A stretch of DNA of 64,000 bases from Oasisia sp. SBJ-2009. Lineage: Eukaryota; Annelida; Polychaeta; Sabellida; Siboglinidae. Below the pieces are notes generated by a model, which saw only the letters and a program-made list of their open reading frames with translations, did not search any database and was not told the origin of the DNA. How positions within the stretch are numbered: the stretch's first letter is position 1; every line of letters begins with the position of its first letter. The translations under genes were made by a program, and so were the position numbers. The stretch spans positions 20,212,601 through 20,276,600 of the forward strand of contig OZ024854.1 of NCBI GenBank assembly GCA_964017155.1, written 5' to 3'. This document shows, piece after piece, positions 51,081-63,875 of the stretch.

Positions 51081-54000
51081 TCATAGTTTGTCGAGGTGAA
51101 CTGTGTAAATCTTGAGAGCATTGTCCATCCCGCAACTTGCCAACTGCAGGTGGCGCTGCTCGCTGACCTCTGACCCTTCTTCCTTCCTGTGTCCAAGTGT
51201 GCCTAGTTGTGGCCGGAATCGAAGCTGTTTGACTGTGAGGTGGTGTGCCTCACTGAAACAGACAATGTTGTCACAATTCACACAACTAATGGGTCCTACA
51301 GTTTGCCTACATTGTAATCAAAATGATCCATGTGACCTCTGTCAAAGATTACTTTGTCAACAATTACTACCATGGCATGGCATGGCATGGCATGGCATGG
51401 CATGGCATGGCATGGCATGGCATGGCATGGCATGGCATGGCATGGCATGGCATGGCATGGCATGGCATGGCATGGCATGGCATCTGCTAGCTTAAGCATT
51501 CCTCCAAGACCTCCATACAAATCTAGCTTGAACTACCGTCTTATTTTTGTCATAAATAAAAACAGGGGCAGGAGTATCAACACGACATATGTAAAGGAAC
51601 TTCTGAATGTTGCACATTCATTTCAATGAATGTGTCGTCTTGACCCCACAACAACTCCTCTTTTCTATAGGTCGCATATATTAAAATTTCCAGATCTAGT
51701 GAAATTCAAAACAGCTATGTTTATGTATAAAGCATACTACTGCATGTTACCAGCTAATATACAACAGCATTTTTTGAAAAAAGATATCTCTGTAATAACA
51801 CGTCGCAAAAATCAATTAGTAAGGCGCTGTGTCACCTCGAATGTTACAGCCATGTCTCTACCTACGTATGGCATAAGTCTTTGGAATTCCTTGCATGTTG
51901 ATCTAACTAACATAAAAACAATAAGGTATTTTAGACACAGGTACAAGTCAATACTCGTGAATGAATATATATAATTGCAACTTTCATTGCAACTGGTTCA
52001 GATTACTAATATCTCTGAATTCTAAGTACAATTCCTTGTATGCATCCATTTATTTTGAATAAGTGAGATTAATGTGGATAATGAACTAGGGGTTGTATCA
52101 CTAATTCTGTTTATGTTGTTTTGTTTTCTTTCCTAGTCATGTATTTAGGATGTGTGCAATATTTACATTATAATAATTATTTCTAATATTATGGTTGTGC
52201 CCACAAATATTGTGTGCGGGGATACATACTACTACAAGTTTTTAACTTCTTGTGTATTCCCTTCAGACAACATTACCTGTATAGCATGTTTGTATAGTTT
52301 TAAATTGTATTGTTGTTGAATGTTGTTTGAATAAATCATATTGAATTGAATTGAATTGAATACCGTGAGGAACCTTGTTGCTAAGCAACGGCCACCTAGT
52401 GGATAAATCAATCACTTATAAATCGAGACTACGTTGGCTTTGTGCCATCTGCCATGTTCTTGTACCTCTGCTGTCGTCTTATTGTGGCTGTTTTCTCCAG
52501 TAGTTGAGTTGCTGGCCAGCTTCCGATCGCACCAAATTAATTGACTGCATCAAATCTCTGATACTTCATTGGACATAACAGTTTGCAAAAAGGTGGATAT
52601 TTGTGTCAGTTATACAAAACACTGTAAAATTCCACACTGACCTTTGTTCAAGTCGGACACACTTTGTCCAAGACGATGTGGTCTGGGGCTGTTCAGATAT
52701 CCACTTGTAAAGTACAACCTCTCCACCGTCCAGTCCAAATGCTAACAAGTAGCTGAAGGCAGAATGCATGACTTAATGACTGACTGATCTTTGTAAAACT
52801 GGACCATTTAAATTTTAGCTGGGTCAAATGTAAAATTACTTAACTAAAATAAAATAACAAGCTAGTTGTCACAGTGGGCAATAAATGGGTTAATTTTAAA
52901 TGACAGTGCAAATTCATTGGCAAATTTGATCAGCCCAACAAAATGTTTATACCACACAGCATTTTTGGAAGAACAATAGTAATACAAAACAACAGCACAG
53001 CAACGTCTAAATAAAATGATATGAAATAATTTCTCAATGAATTTGATTGCCAAAAGAAATCGCCTTTGCTTACACATTTTCTGCAACTCACCAGTTGTTG
53101 CAGAGAACAGGTGCAAAGTCAACTGCTGTGACAGAGTCGCCCAGGTCAAGGGGCATGGAGCATGCTCTGTAGTCACCAAGACAGGCAGCTCCCCCTGGTG
53201 GTCCATGTCCCCAAATGATGGCCTGCAGAAACATGTCATTGAATCCTTCAATTGGAAGTAAACACTCAGGGATATTAAAATTAAATAAAACCAACATTTA
53301 CCAAATGTAACTGCTTCATTTATAATGGGTGTGAGCCCAACCATAACAACTAAGTGCAATCTAATTTAGCAGTTTAATGTTTACGTTATTTCCTGTCAGC
53401 TGTATTGAATACAGTAGTTAAATAGACTTTTATTACTTTAAAACTGGGGTGGGATGCAACAAGATTGAAAAGATACGAGACGTCAGCAGACTGAAATGTC
53501 AACTATGAATCTCTTATCATGAGTAGAATGCCTCAAATGATAATGTCTCACTGATGTTATCTATTGGAGGCCTGCTACACCATGTAGGATGTAGCATATG
53601 ATTTGTGGAGCCTGTTAATATTAGCTGCTGAAGTAAGACAAAGAAACAATTTAAGAACTCTGTAGCTTGGTAAGCATCAGTGTTGAGAATACACCAAACT
53701 ACTCTAGAAGTGTTCGTGTGACACTGACCTTCTTGTCACGAGAAACTGTCACAAAGTACTGGTCATCATGTGACCACGCACATGTCCAGATAATTCTGGT
53801 GTGGAGAGACGACTTCTTGTCAGTGAAGGCTACTCTTGTGTACAGTGGTTCTACAACATACCCTCAAACCTAATCATTCAAGTTTAAAATAACAATTCTA
53901 CCATTGTTTAGAAAAGGATAAGTGTTTTTTTGTGAGAACAAAATTGCATAACCATTCCTTAGTTAATGGCAGTTGAGGCCCATATCACAAACCAGCGTAA

Positions 54001-56340
54001 GAGACAAACTACAATAGTATTAAAATACTGCTTGGCCTGTTGGTAAAATATTAAAATATCAATACCCTGAACAATATCAAGAAAGTACACAATCTCGAGT
54101 ACCATGTTTCAGAAGAAAGCAGGGAGGAGATGGACGTGGAAAAGCCCAAACTGATTACATCCTAACAAACAGACCAGACAGTGTCACAGATGTAACAGTC
54201 ACCAACCAAGTCAACATATGTTGCTCAAAATCACAGAATGGTTATGAGCAAAATCAAACTTGACATTGAGGTGGAAAGGAAACAATGTATGACCAAGAGG
54301 CCACCAAGAGTAGATACCACACAAACAGGATCAAAGAAGATCGAATTCCAACTCGAATTGAAAAACTGATTCGAGACACGACAAGAATTAGACGACATCG
54401 ACACCATCAGCGAAACCATCACAGGCGTGAACCAACAAAGTGCGTCAAGAGTAACTAAGGCAATTAGCAAGCAACTGAAATTGAGGATATTGTCACCAAC
54501 ATGAGCCCTGATGACGAAATGACAAGAAATTGTATAAATGGTGACGATAAACAATTAATAGAGTATATAGAAATATGCAAGATCATTAATAAGAAAGCAA
54601 GAGAGGACACCGGGAAATACAACCAAAATTTCATACGAGAAACAATGAAGGGATCAAAGAGCCTGAGGAAAGAACGCAGAAGGTAGGCCAAGACAGACTG
54701 ATCACACTCAGAGACAAGCAGGGTAGAGAAATCTATGATCACGATAAGATCACAGAATGAATAGACGAATTTTACACCAAGCTATGCCACAGTGAACATT
54801 GTACCATAATCCACACTGCACCAAAAGAGGTGCCAGAGATAACATCATGGGAGGTGAAAGCAGCACTACGAGATAGGAAGAATATCTTAGTCATCTTCAC
54901 TTCGCTGACGACATACTCATATGTCCTAATACGTCACCCGATCTACAACAAATGCAACAGGAATTACCTGATGAACAAGTCGAAGACAAAGGTAACAATG
55001 GAAAATATAATATGTCAACAACACTCAGATCGAGAACGTTTACCTGGGACAGAGATACAGCACCAGAGAAAAAACCAAGAATGAAGACAATGAAGAATCA
55101 CGGCCAGATGGATAGCATTCACCAAGCACCGCGACATATTCAAAGGTAACATTGGAACATGCTTGAAGAGACAAGTCTACGACTCATGCGCACTTCCAGC
55201 AATGACATACGGCGCAGAAACATGGGCACTCACCAGCCAAGCAAAGAACAAGTTAGCAGCCACACAAACAAGGATGGAAAGAAGTATGTTAAACATCACA
55301 TACTGAGACAGAAAAACAAACACCTGGGTAAGAGAAAAGACCAAGGTCACAGACGTGATTGAACAAGTCAGAAGACGGAAGTGGACCTGGGCAGGCCTCG
55401 TCAGCAGGATACGAGATAACCGATGGACACTGCGTATCACCATCTGGAAACCCTACAGAAGGAAAAGACCTAGAGGAAGACCGGCAAGACGTTGGAGAGA
55501 CAAACTAGACGACTACTGGAAGGGCACTATCTGGCAGAGGATAGTGCAAGATAGGCAGATGTGGAAGCAGCACGCAGAGGCCATCGCCCAACCACGGGAC
55601 ACCATGGCTGCACAATGACGATGAACGACATATTGGCGGCCTATGGAACAATTTTGTTTATGACACTTAAAAAACAAAATTTACATTTTAGAAAATGCTT
55701 GTAGTAAATGTCTCAAATGACACTGGTATTCTTGATTTCAACTGCACATTGTAGCATTTATTAACAACAACAAAATTTAATTATGTTTCCATCCATAAAA
55801 TAATATTATGTGTAGCCTGTAGTGGAGTGAAACAAGTGTGGCATAACTAACTCCTGGGAAGCACTAGATGATGGTTCGAACCTGACTCAGCAGCTCCTGA
55901 GGGTCTGTGACGGAAGAGAGACCAGGTGCGGTCGCGGGACACGGACAGTAACTCGGCCCCGGAGTGTGAGAACATGAGACGGGTGACAGTGAGGGAGTGG
56001 GCCTCCAGACGACACACGGCCTTCCACGTCAACACATCCCACAATATGACAGCAGCGTGTTCTGTCTTTGATGCCTGACAAGTGTGTTATATGACAACAG
56101 AACATCAAGAACACTGTGTGTAGGTATAAATATATGTGTATATGTATATATATATACAGGTATATATATGTATATATATACTATATGTGTGTATATATAT
56201 ATATATATATGTATAAAATATTATATATATATATTTAATTATATATATATATATATACATGTATATATAATATATATATATACATATATATAATTAAATA
56301 TATATAATATACATATATATACATATACATACATATACAT

Positions 56341-56386
<46 letters not shown>

Positions 56387-59300
56387 TATACACAAGACAA
56401 ACATTTGATGTCAATACCATTGGTCTATATTGGCAAAAACAATTGTTAGTTTTAGAATGTTACGATTGGATATTATAATATACATGACTACCTCATTGAT
56501 TCAATGGTACCAAAATATAAATATGTTTATCTTCCATTAGGCATTGTACCACCATAATACCATAACAAATGTCATCTGGTCATATTTTCTTGCAGGTTAA
56601 TTTAGCATTAGCCCTGGGTGTCAACGCGTGTGGAAAACAACAACACAATCTTTGATTTATTCGTAACCTGCATTTACAGGTCCACCCACTGAATGGCGAG
56701 GTAAATGTGCCATTCTTGATGGGTAAACTGACTTTACTATTTTTGAATGTCGAGAGACAAAAAAGTATTTGTGTCAGGATCTATTGGTGATGTTCATTAC
56801 AACGCCTGCTGGTACAAAATTACAACATCTACACTTTGTAAACAAATTACAACACCTGCTACACTTGGTAAAAAATTACTACATCTGTTATATTTGGTAA
56901 CAATAACATCTGCTACACTTGGTAATCAATTACAACATCTACTACACTTGGTAACCAATTATAACACCTTCTATTTTTGGTAACAAGTTTACCTTGTTTT
57001 TTACTCCTAGAAATATCAAGTAAATAAAAGACTGGCTAGTTGAAGCTGACCCCCTCAACTGACCACTCCAACTGACCGATGGTCTCACCTTACATGCAGA
57101 TGCAAGCACTGTCCCATTGGGGTGACAAGCCAAGGCAAAGATCTCAAAGCCATGGCCATACAACTTCTGGATCTCTGGCCAGAGGGTGTTCTGAAGCAAG
57201 TCACCCTCTTTTGGGGGCTCTGTAAGTTAAATGGTTATTAGATTTAGCAAACATAGAAGCAAAACATAACAACACTTAAATTTGGAACAGGTTGTTTTTA
57301 TACAAATTACATAACAACATACCCTTATTTATTCTTCAGCTGTTAATTATACAAGATCCAGTTTCACAACATACTGACATCCCACAAATTAGGGCAACTT
57401 TGTTTTACAAATCTTAGTGATATCAACACATGCGTGGAAATTGGCCTGTTTGTATCAATCAATTATTAAAATGGCTAAAATAAGACTTACAACAGACAAC
57501 CAAACATTATTTTATCTAATAGACAAATCAAGGATGTTTATTTACTTGAGAAAACTCTCAAGATTTTAAATTGCTCCTCCTCTTTATTGGAGAGGAACGT
57601 TACAAAACTACATCAAAAGATATCACTCTCAATGTTTGCGATTATGAGAATCTCCCTTAAGCTCAGTCAGACATTATACTGCAACAAGTCTCCACATGTT
57701 CCCATACACACACACACACCTACATCATACACACTCACTCGCTCACATGCACGCACGCACACACACACCTGAAAGCTGGAGTGGGGCAAAGTAGGCCTCG
57801 GAGTATTGTGGGTTCAACTGAGGTCGGAGGTCACCAGCCCCATACAGCTCCTTGTCCTGTGTGGCCACTTGCTCCAGGTAGATGGCCTTGTTGGACAGGC
57901 CAAGAGCTGGCCCACTGGCGCCCTCAGGCAGACCCTCGTAGTACTACAAAGAGTTGTTCTAATTCTACACAAAGTCAAACATTGCCTACAGACAGAATAA
58001 TAACATCTTAGTATTCCTACATGTGAATTACACAATGTCTTATTATTGTGTCTGGGTGCCACTACAGACATATATTTACCTGTTTGTCACACATGTCTTT
58101 CTCCGTGTCAGTGCTACAAAGCCGACGGAAGTTGTCTATGAAGTTGACTGGAGCTTTGAAGACACGCACCACTTTCTCATCAGCTCCACATGCAAATGAG
58201 AACCTACACGGCAACAGATACGATTAAAACAATAATAGCATTAACATCTTACAAAATGTTCAGTAGCTGCACGGAGGTAGTGTTTATGGCATTTGTGTCA
58301 CAATATTGGCTGCACCTAAAACAGTGAAAATACTATGCACACCGTCATGGTGTAGTGGGTGTCATAGTGTCACTGGTACCCCATTGACTCATCAATCATA
58401 TCACTACTCACTTGTCAATCATGCTGCTACTCACTTGTCAATCACACTGCTACTCACTTGTCAATCACACTGCTACTCACTTGTCAATCACACTGCTACT
58501 CCCTTGTCAATCACAGTGCTACTCACTTGTCAATCACACTGCTACTCACTTGTCAATCACACTGCTACTCCCTTGTCAATCACAGTGCTACTCACTTGTC
58601 AATCACACTGCTACTCACTTGTCAATCACACTGCTACTCACTTGTCAATCATGCTGCTACTCCCTTGTCAATCACACTGCTACTCACTTGTCAATCATGC
58701 TGCTACTCCCTTGTCAATCACACTGCTACTCACTTGTCAATCATACTGCTACTCACTTGTCAATCACACTGCTACTCACTTGTCAATCACACTGCTACTC
58801 CCTTGTCAATCACACTGCTACTCACTTGTCAATCATACTGCTACTCACTTGTCAATCACACTGCTACTCACTTGTCAATCACACTGGTACTCACTTGTCA
58901 ATCACGCTGATAATAACTTGTCAATCACACTGGTACTCACTTGTCAATCACGCTGATAACTTGTCAATCACACTGCTACTCACTTGTCAATCACACTGCT
59001 ACTCACTTGTCAATCACACTGCTACTCACTTGTCAATCACACTGCTACTCACTTGTCAATCACACTGCTACTCACTTGTCAATCACACTGGTACTCACTT
59101 GTCAATCACACTGCTACTCACTTGTCAATCACACTGCTACTCACTTGTCAATCACACTGCTACTCACTTGTCAATCACACTGCTACTCCCTTGTCAATCA
59201 CACTGCTACTCACTTGTCAATCATACTGCTACTCACTTGTCAATCACACTGCTACTCACTTGTCAATCACACTGGTACTCACTTGTCAATCACGCTGATA

Positions 59301-62300
59301 ATAACTTGTCAATCACACTGGTACTCACTTGTCAATCACGCTGATAACTTGTCAATCACACTGCTACTCACTTGTCAATCACACTGCTACTCACTTGTCA
59401 ATCACACTGCTACTCACTTGTCAATCACACTGCTACTCACTTGTCAATCACACTGCTACTCACTTGTCAATCACACTGGTACTCACTTGTCAATCACACT
59501 GCTACTCACTTGTCAATCACACTGCTACTCACTTGTCAATCACACTGCTACTCACTTGTCAATCACACGGGTACTCACTTGTCAATCACACTGGTACTCA
59601 CTTGTCAATCACACTGCTACTCACTTGTCAATCACACTGCTACTCACTTGTCAATCACACTGCTACTCACTTGTCAATCACACTGGTACTCACTTGTCAA
59701 TCACGCTGATAACTTGTCAATCACACTGCTACTCACTTGTCAATCACACTGCTACTCACTTGTCAATCACACTGCTACTCACTTGTCAATCACACTGGTA
59801 CTCACTTGTCAATCACACTGGTACTCACTTGTCAATCACACTGGTACTCACTTGTCAATCACACTGCTACTCACTTGTTAATCACACTGCTACTCACTTG
59901 TCAATCACACTGCTACTCACTTGTCAATCACGCTGATAACTTGTCAATCACACTGCTACTCACTTGTCAATCACACTGCTACTCACTTGTCAATCACACT
60001 GCTACTCACTTGTCAATCACACTGGTACTCACTTGTCAATCACACTGGTACTCACTTGTCAATCACACTGCTACTCACTTGTCAATCACACTGCTACTCA
60101 CTTGTCAATCACACTGCTACTCACTTGTCAATCACGCTGATAACTTGTCAATCACACTGCTACTCACTTGTCAATCACACTGCTACTCACTTGTCAATCA
60201 CACTGCTACTCACTTGTCAATCACACTGCTACTCACTTGTCAATCACACTGCTACTCACTTGTCAATCACACTGCTACTCACTTGTCAATCACGCTGCTA
60301 CTCACTTGTCAATCACGCTGATAACTTGTCAATCACACTGCTACTCACTTGTCAATCACACTGCTACTCACTTGTCAATCACACTGCTACTCACTTGTCA
60401 ATCACGCTGCTACTCACTTGTCAATCACACTGCTACTCACTTGTCAATCACACTGCTACTCACTTGTCAATCACGCTGCTACTCACTTGTCAATCACACT
60501 GCTACTCACTTGTCAATCACGCTGCTACTCACTTGTCAATCACACTGCTACTCACTTGTCAATCATGGTGATGCACTGCAAGTCATAGCCATGGATCTGA
60601 GGCCGGGCTATCTCATGCCATGCGCTCTGAAACAAAACAGACTCTGTCATTCATCCAAAGTACCATTGTGTTAACATTCTGAGTACTTCCCATTCTTTGC
60701 TGCCAGTGAGGTGAACATGTACAGTCAGTTCTTTTTTTCTTATTTAATTAATCAATAGACATTTCTGCACACAAACAAGAATATGGTGCCATATAAATAC
60801 TATATATGGTAAGCATTATATGGAACGTATCTGCACAGGAAATGGTTAGAATTTCCTGAACTCAGGGGAATTTCCCATTTTGCAAGTACCACACTGTGCC
60901 ATTAAATGGCTCAAGCATAATACAGTGGTACCCAACGGTCAAAGATATCCAAGTTTGATTCTGTTTTAAATATACCGTGGCTCCGTGCTCATCAAGGCAT
61001 GGTCATGTACCCTATAAATGGTATGTGATGTGCTTATGTTATGGCAACAGTTGTTCCAGCGGTTCAGCTCTCCCTTAAGTTCTCACGGACCAGTCAAGAC
61101 AACAGCGCTGACCTACCTGACGGTCATCTTCTGCTGTCCAGTAGCTGTGTAGCCGTGCTGTCTGGTCAGCGCTGACCGTCAGCACAAACTGACCGGTGTC
61201 CGGCTGCCAGACCAGGTCCTGTACGGGACCAAAATGGCCACCAGACGTCACCACCGGCACACACAAGGCAGCGTCCTACAGGAGAACATGTCGCATGAGA
61301 ACCAGGAATCTGCTCATAGCATTTATTTGTGGGAAAGAATAATTTTGTCTAGATTTAAATAATAATGTGTTTCTAGTTTGTTGTAAAAATTTGCAAGGTT
61401 AGTTCAGCATTCATTATGATTACATATTGGTGTTTATAGAATAATTTACACATTCAGAGTTACAAGCTATTTCAATGATTGAAGAAAACCCCTTTGAGGA
61501 TGAAAAACACATCTGCTCCATTACATTCTAAGTGGACATGAAATTAATATTTAGGAAAATGAGAACAATTCCACTTAGATGGAATTATATGTACACTCTG
61601 AACAATATTTATTTATTTGATTATACCATACATCACTTTGTAATTTTACACGTTACCTGATAGATTATCTTTTTCTCTCAAAAGTCCAGCCAGCCGAAGG
61701 AGATTTCTTTGTCATTTGCATTGTTTTATCCTCAAATTGCTTTCTTTATAAAAAATCTGGAGTTGACGATGTGATACATTGCATATAGAACACACAAGTT
61801 ATATCAGAAAGCAATTTTAAACCAAAAGCTAAATAATGTTTTTGTTAACTAAATCAACACTGTTTCAGGGTCAATATTTTGGATAGCTGATAAATATGAG
61901 AAAATGTGAGTCTGGCCAACCAGAACTCACCGTTTCTTGTCTCCACATCTGGAGCGCCCCCTGGTAGCCGTGTGCCAAGATACTCTGTCCATCGGGGCTG
62001 AAGACTCCTCCGTAGAACCCCAGGGAGTTTCCACCTACGTCCCCCACACGAACCTTGTCGGAGAATTAAAATTGTTGTGAAAGCTACAAGACATTGATGC
62101 AAACATTTTAAAAACAGAAATTTACATTTCCCTTTCAGCTCATGTTTGAATTATAAGTTACATCATTTCACTGATAACTTAACCAGTTTTGTGTAATAAA
62201 ACATAATGTTTAGTTATATTTCTCTCATTAAAAGCTTTTTGTGCTGCATAACACTATTTCATGTAACGAAAAGAAAACATGCAGCATATTTTATATCTAA

Positions 62301-63476
62301 CACAACAACCTCTACAGTTCTGAACACAATTTGTAGTTGTATTTCTGTCTCGATGAAAAATAAATAATCATCTGATCAAATTAATAGATTTACTTTTTCG
62401 ATCCAAACTCCCATTTCTGGATCTGGTCTCCAGATGATCACGGTCTTGTCCATCGATGCCGATAATAAACACATTGACTGGTGGCGCCCTCCATCTGAAA
62501 GAATGTTACATCAAATGTAACTATTTTTGTTTTTGTCAAGTCTGTAATTTCAGATGAAATAAACGTAGATGACGGTAACATAGGTTAACCTGAAACTTGA
62601 CCTTACCTTTCGTTATCTCGGGTTCCCACTGGATGCTGTAGATCCAATTTTCATGACCTTGCATCACTGATTCCAATGTTACAGCATAACTGATATGTTC
62701 ACCTGGAAATTGGAATCATGACAAATATAGTCAAGTGTTACATAACATATAAGATTTATAATTATTTCAGTATTAATACATTGCATAACGTACTTTTCAC
62801 AAAACTTAATAAGGATCACAACAAATGCAAATCATGATCAGAAAGTATCTTATTAAGGATATCGTTTAATTTGTTATCATTCAATTTTGATGTATAACTC
62901 TCTTATTTCTATAATATGTTTTGACATTTGGGCACTACTGATCATATTCATAAGTCATAAAACTTAGATGTAAGCTTGGATACACTGGTGGGTCCCTGCA
63001 GCTAGATCAATAGGAGATATCAATGTCATATTGATCTAGCTGCAGTCGTTTAATCCTACTCTGTTACAAGGCCAGGACAACACTGTTCCTTTCAATCCAC
63101 CAGAAGACATGTCAGCAGCTGTGGGTTGCTGCTGCTACGTTCTAGGTCAGGGGAAGTGGAAAATGACATAGAGAATAAGACAGAGAACTACTCACAAACT
63201 CAGGAAAGAGGACGGTTTGAATATGAATCGCTGCTTCATTAGCACTAAGAAAGAACTATGTACTCTTTCTAAGAGGACACCTAAAAACCAAACACATTTT
63301 ACCTTTTTGCAGAAACGAGAAGACGGTTTCCTTCAGTTTTATTTCCTCCCCCTGCAGCAGCTCGTCGATGCTTCGCTGTGTCGTTGCAGCACCTGCCGCC
63401 AGGTGGCGCCGGGAGACCCTCCACACGCGGATGTAGCAGTCCTGGGCACAGCTCGCCAGCAGCACGTCTCCGGCGT
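51081..63476 (-). CDS. ELP2: Elongator complex protein 2 (ELP2), last 14 exons
   Basis: WD40 subunit of Elongator, which modifies wobble uridines of tRNAs; Elp2 is a two-propeller scaffold bound to Elp1/Elp3. Exons, in coding order: 63476-63303, 62702-62607, 62494-62394, 62053-61931, 61275-61117, 60626-60556, 58203-58080, 57943-57769, 57219-57089, 56074-55882, 53850-53729, 53222-53092, 52752-52642 and 51252-51081. Every junction is GT-AG and phases agree throughout, encoding 626 residues before the stop. Diagnostic stretches are [94 protein letters not shown] and [13 protein letters not shown]. Human ELP2 is 826 residues, so about 200 N-terminal residues lie outside the window. Introns contain two LINE fragments, a (GGCAT)n array and the 23-bp donor array. 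Confidence 0.95.
51371..51483. repeat. (GGCAT)n pentanucleotide array, about 22 copies
   Basis: Perfect array in the last ELP2 intron. It differs from the PSME3 intronic (GGTAT)n by one base per unit. Confidence 0.97.
51540..52362 (+). mobile_element. 3' part of a LINE (CR1/L2-like) in the last ELP2 intron
   Basis: [20 protein letters not shown], then [12 protein letters not shown] and later [12 protein letters not shown] match the C-terminal tail of CR1/jockey-type RT proteins; the frame is open to the stop at 51974. About 390 bp of 3' UTR follow, closing with ATAAATCATA and a short (TTGAA)n tail at 52341-52361. It lies antisense to ELP2. Confidence 0.75.
54105..55640 (+). mobile_element. 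Decayed RTE-like LINE in an ELP2 intron
   Basis: Starts with an endonuclease-like remnant (RRWTWKSPN...[14 protein letters not shown] near 54125-54215). It continues through disrupted RT, with FADDIL near 54905, and ends [20 protein letters not shown] ... [19 protein letters not shown] ... [12 protein letters not shown] at 55618. It has many stops and internal deletions. The same family as 2158-3020; antisense to ELP2, between the exons at 56074-55882 and 53850-53729. Confidence 0.85.
56115..56385. repeat. (TA)n / (CA)n microsatellite
   Basis: Irregular TATATA blocks followed by (CA)n, directly upstream (gene sense) of the ELP2 exon at 56074. Confidence 0.95.
57706..57769. repeat. GT-rich simple repeat that begins at an ELP2 splice donor
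   Basis: In sense orientation the exon ends TTTCAG and the intron begins GTGTGTGTGTGCGTGCGTGC, continuing with more GT-type repeats. The donor itself is the first unit of the microsatellite. Confidence 0.85.
58401..60570. repeat. 23-bp minisatellite of ELP2 splice-donor copies, over 90 units
   Basis: The sense (minus) unit is TGATTGACAAGTGAGTAGCAGTG. Exon 60626-60556 ends ATGATTGACAA and the intron continues GTGAGTAGCAGTGTGATTGACAAGTGAG, so the array starts with the genuine exon/intron border and repeats its last 11 coding bases plus the donor. Some units keep the exon's ATGATTGACAA exactly. It fills nearly all of the 2.35-kb intron. Variants lack the GTGAGT (plus-strand GCTGATAAC and GCTGATAATAAC). 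A 388-bp higher-order duplication is visible (58795-58960 repeats at 59183-59348). Open frames on the plus strand (LLTCQSH...) are artefacts. Confidence 0.97.
62996..63045. repeat. Perfect 17-bp inverted repeat, 16-nt loop
   Basis: CTGCAGCTAGATCAATA (62996-63012) and its exact complement (63029-63045) inside an ELP2 intron. The stem is too short for a normal miRNA precursor; it may be a remnant of a small transposon. Confidence 0.9.
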
Positions 63477-63587
63477 CTGTGGAGAAACACCACAAGTGCC
63501 TACGATGTTCTATGTTTCTATCTAGAACTGGCAAAATCATATACAATGCCAGCAAATATTGTGGCTATTTTGTTTAATGTTCTTCAC

Positions 63588-63875
63588 CAGGGCTTTATGC
63601 AGGATACATTGTTTTGGCAGTCACATTATTTTGGTGGACAAGTAGATGTTAACTTGTATACATACAAGCCAGTAGAGATGTGCTTTATGACCTGAAATAA
63701 ACTACAAACACACATGTGACACCCATTTTCAAGGCATAACTGACAATATCTGGTTTTTGAAGACCTTTTTTGCACCTTCATTTTTTTACTAATCCACCAT
63801 TTGGTATTTCTACCTGTCCACAATGGGTTTTATCCATCCAATTGATGGCATGACTGGTCTCTGCGTAAAGCTGTG
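63588..63875. mobile_element. 288-bp hAT-like MITE with perfect 8-bp target duplication
   Basis: Ends CAGGGCTTTATGCAG and (reverse) CACAGCTTTACGCAG; both flanks are TTCTTCAC. The interior is the reverse complement of the nested MITE at 27553-27853. It lies in the ELP2 intron that crosses the right part of the window. Confidence 0.85.

Noticed and set aside
58306..60674. Several plus-strand ORFs of 80-331 codons ([20 protein letters not shown] repeats)
   Set aside because: They are translations of the 23-bp array; three units make 69 bp, so all frames can stay open. The region is an ELP2 intron on the other strand.
62996..63045. Candidate miRNA precursor
   Set aside because: A 17-bp stem is shorter than usual precursors and no flanking pairing extends it.
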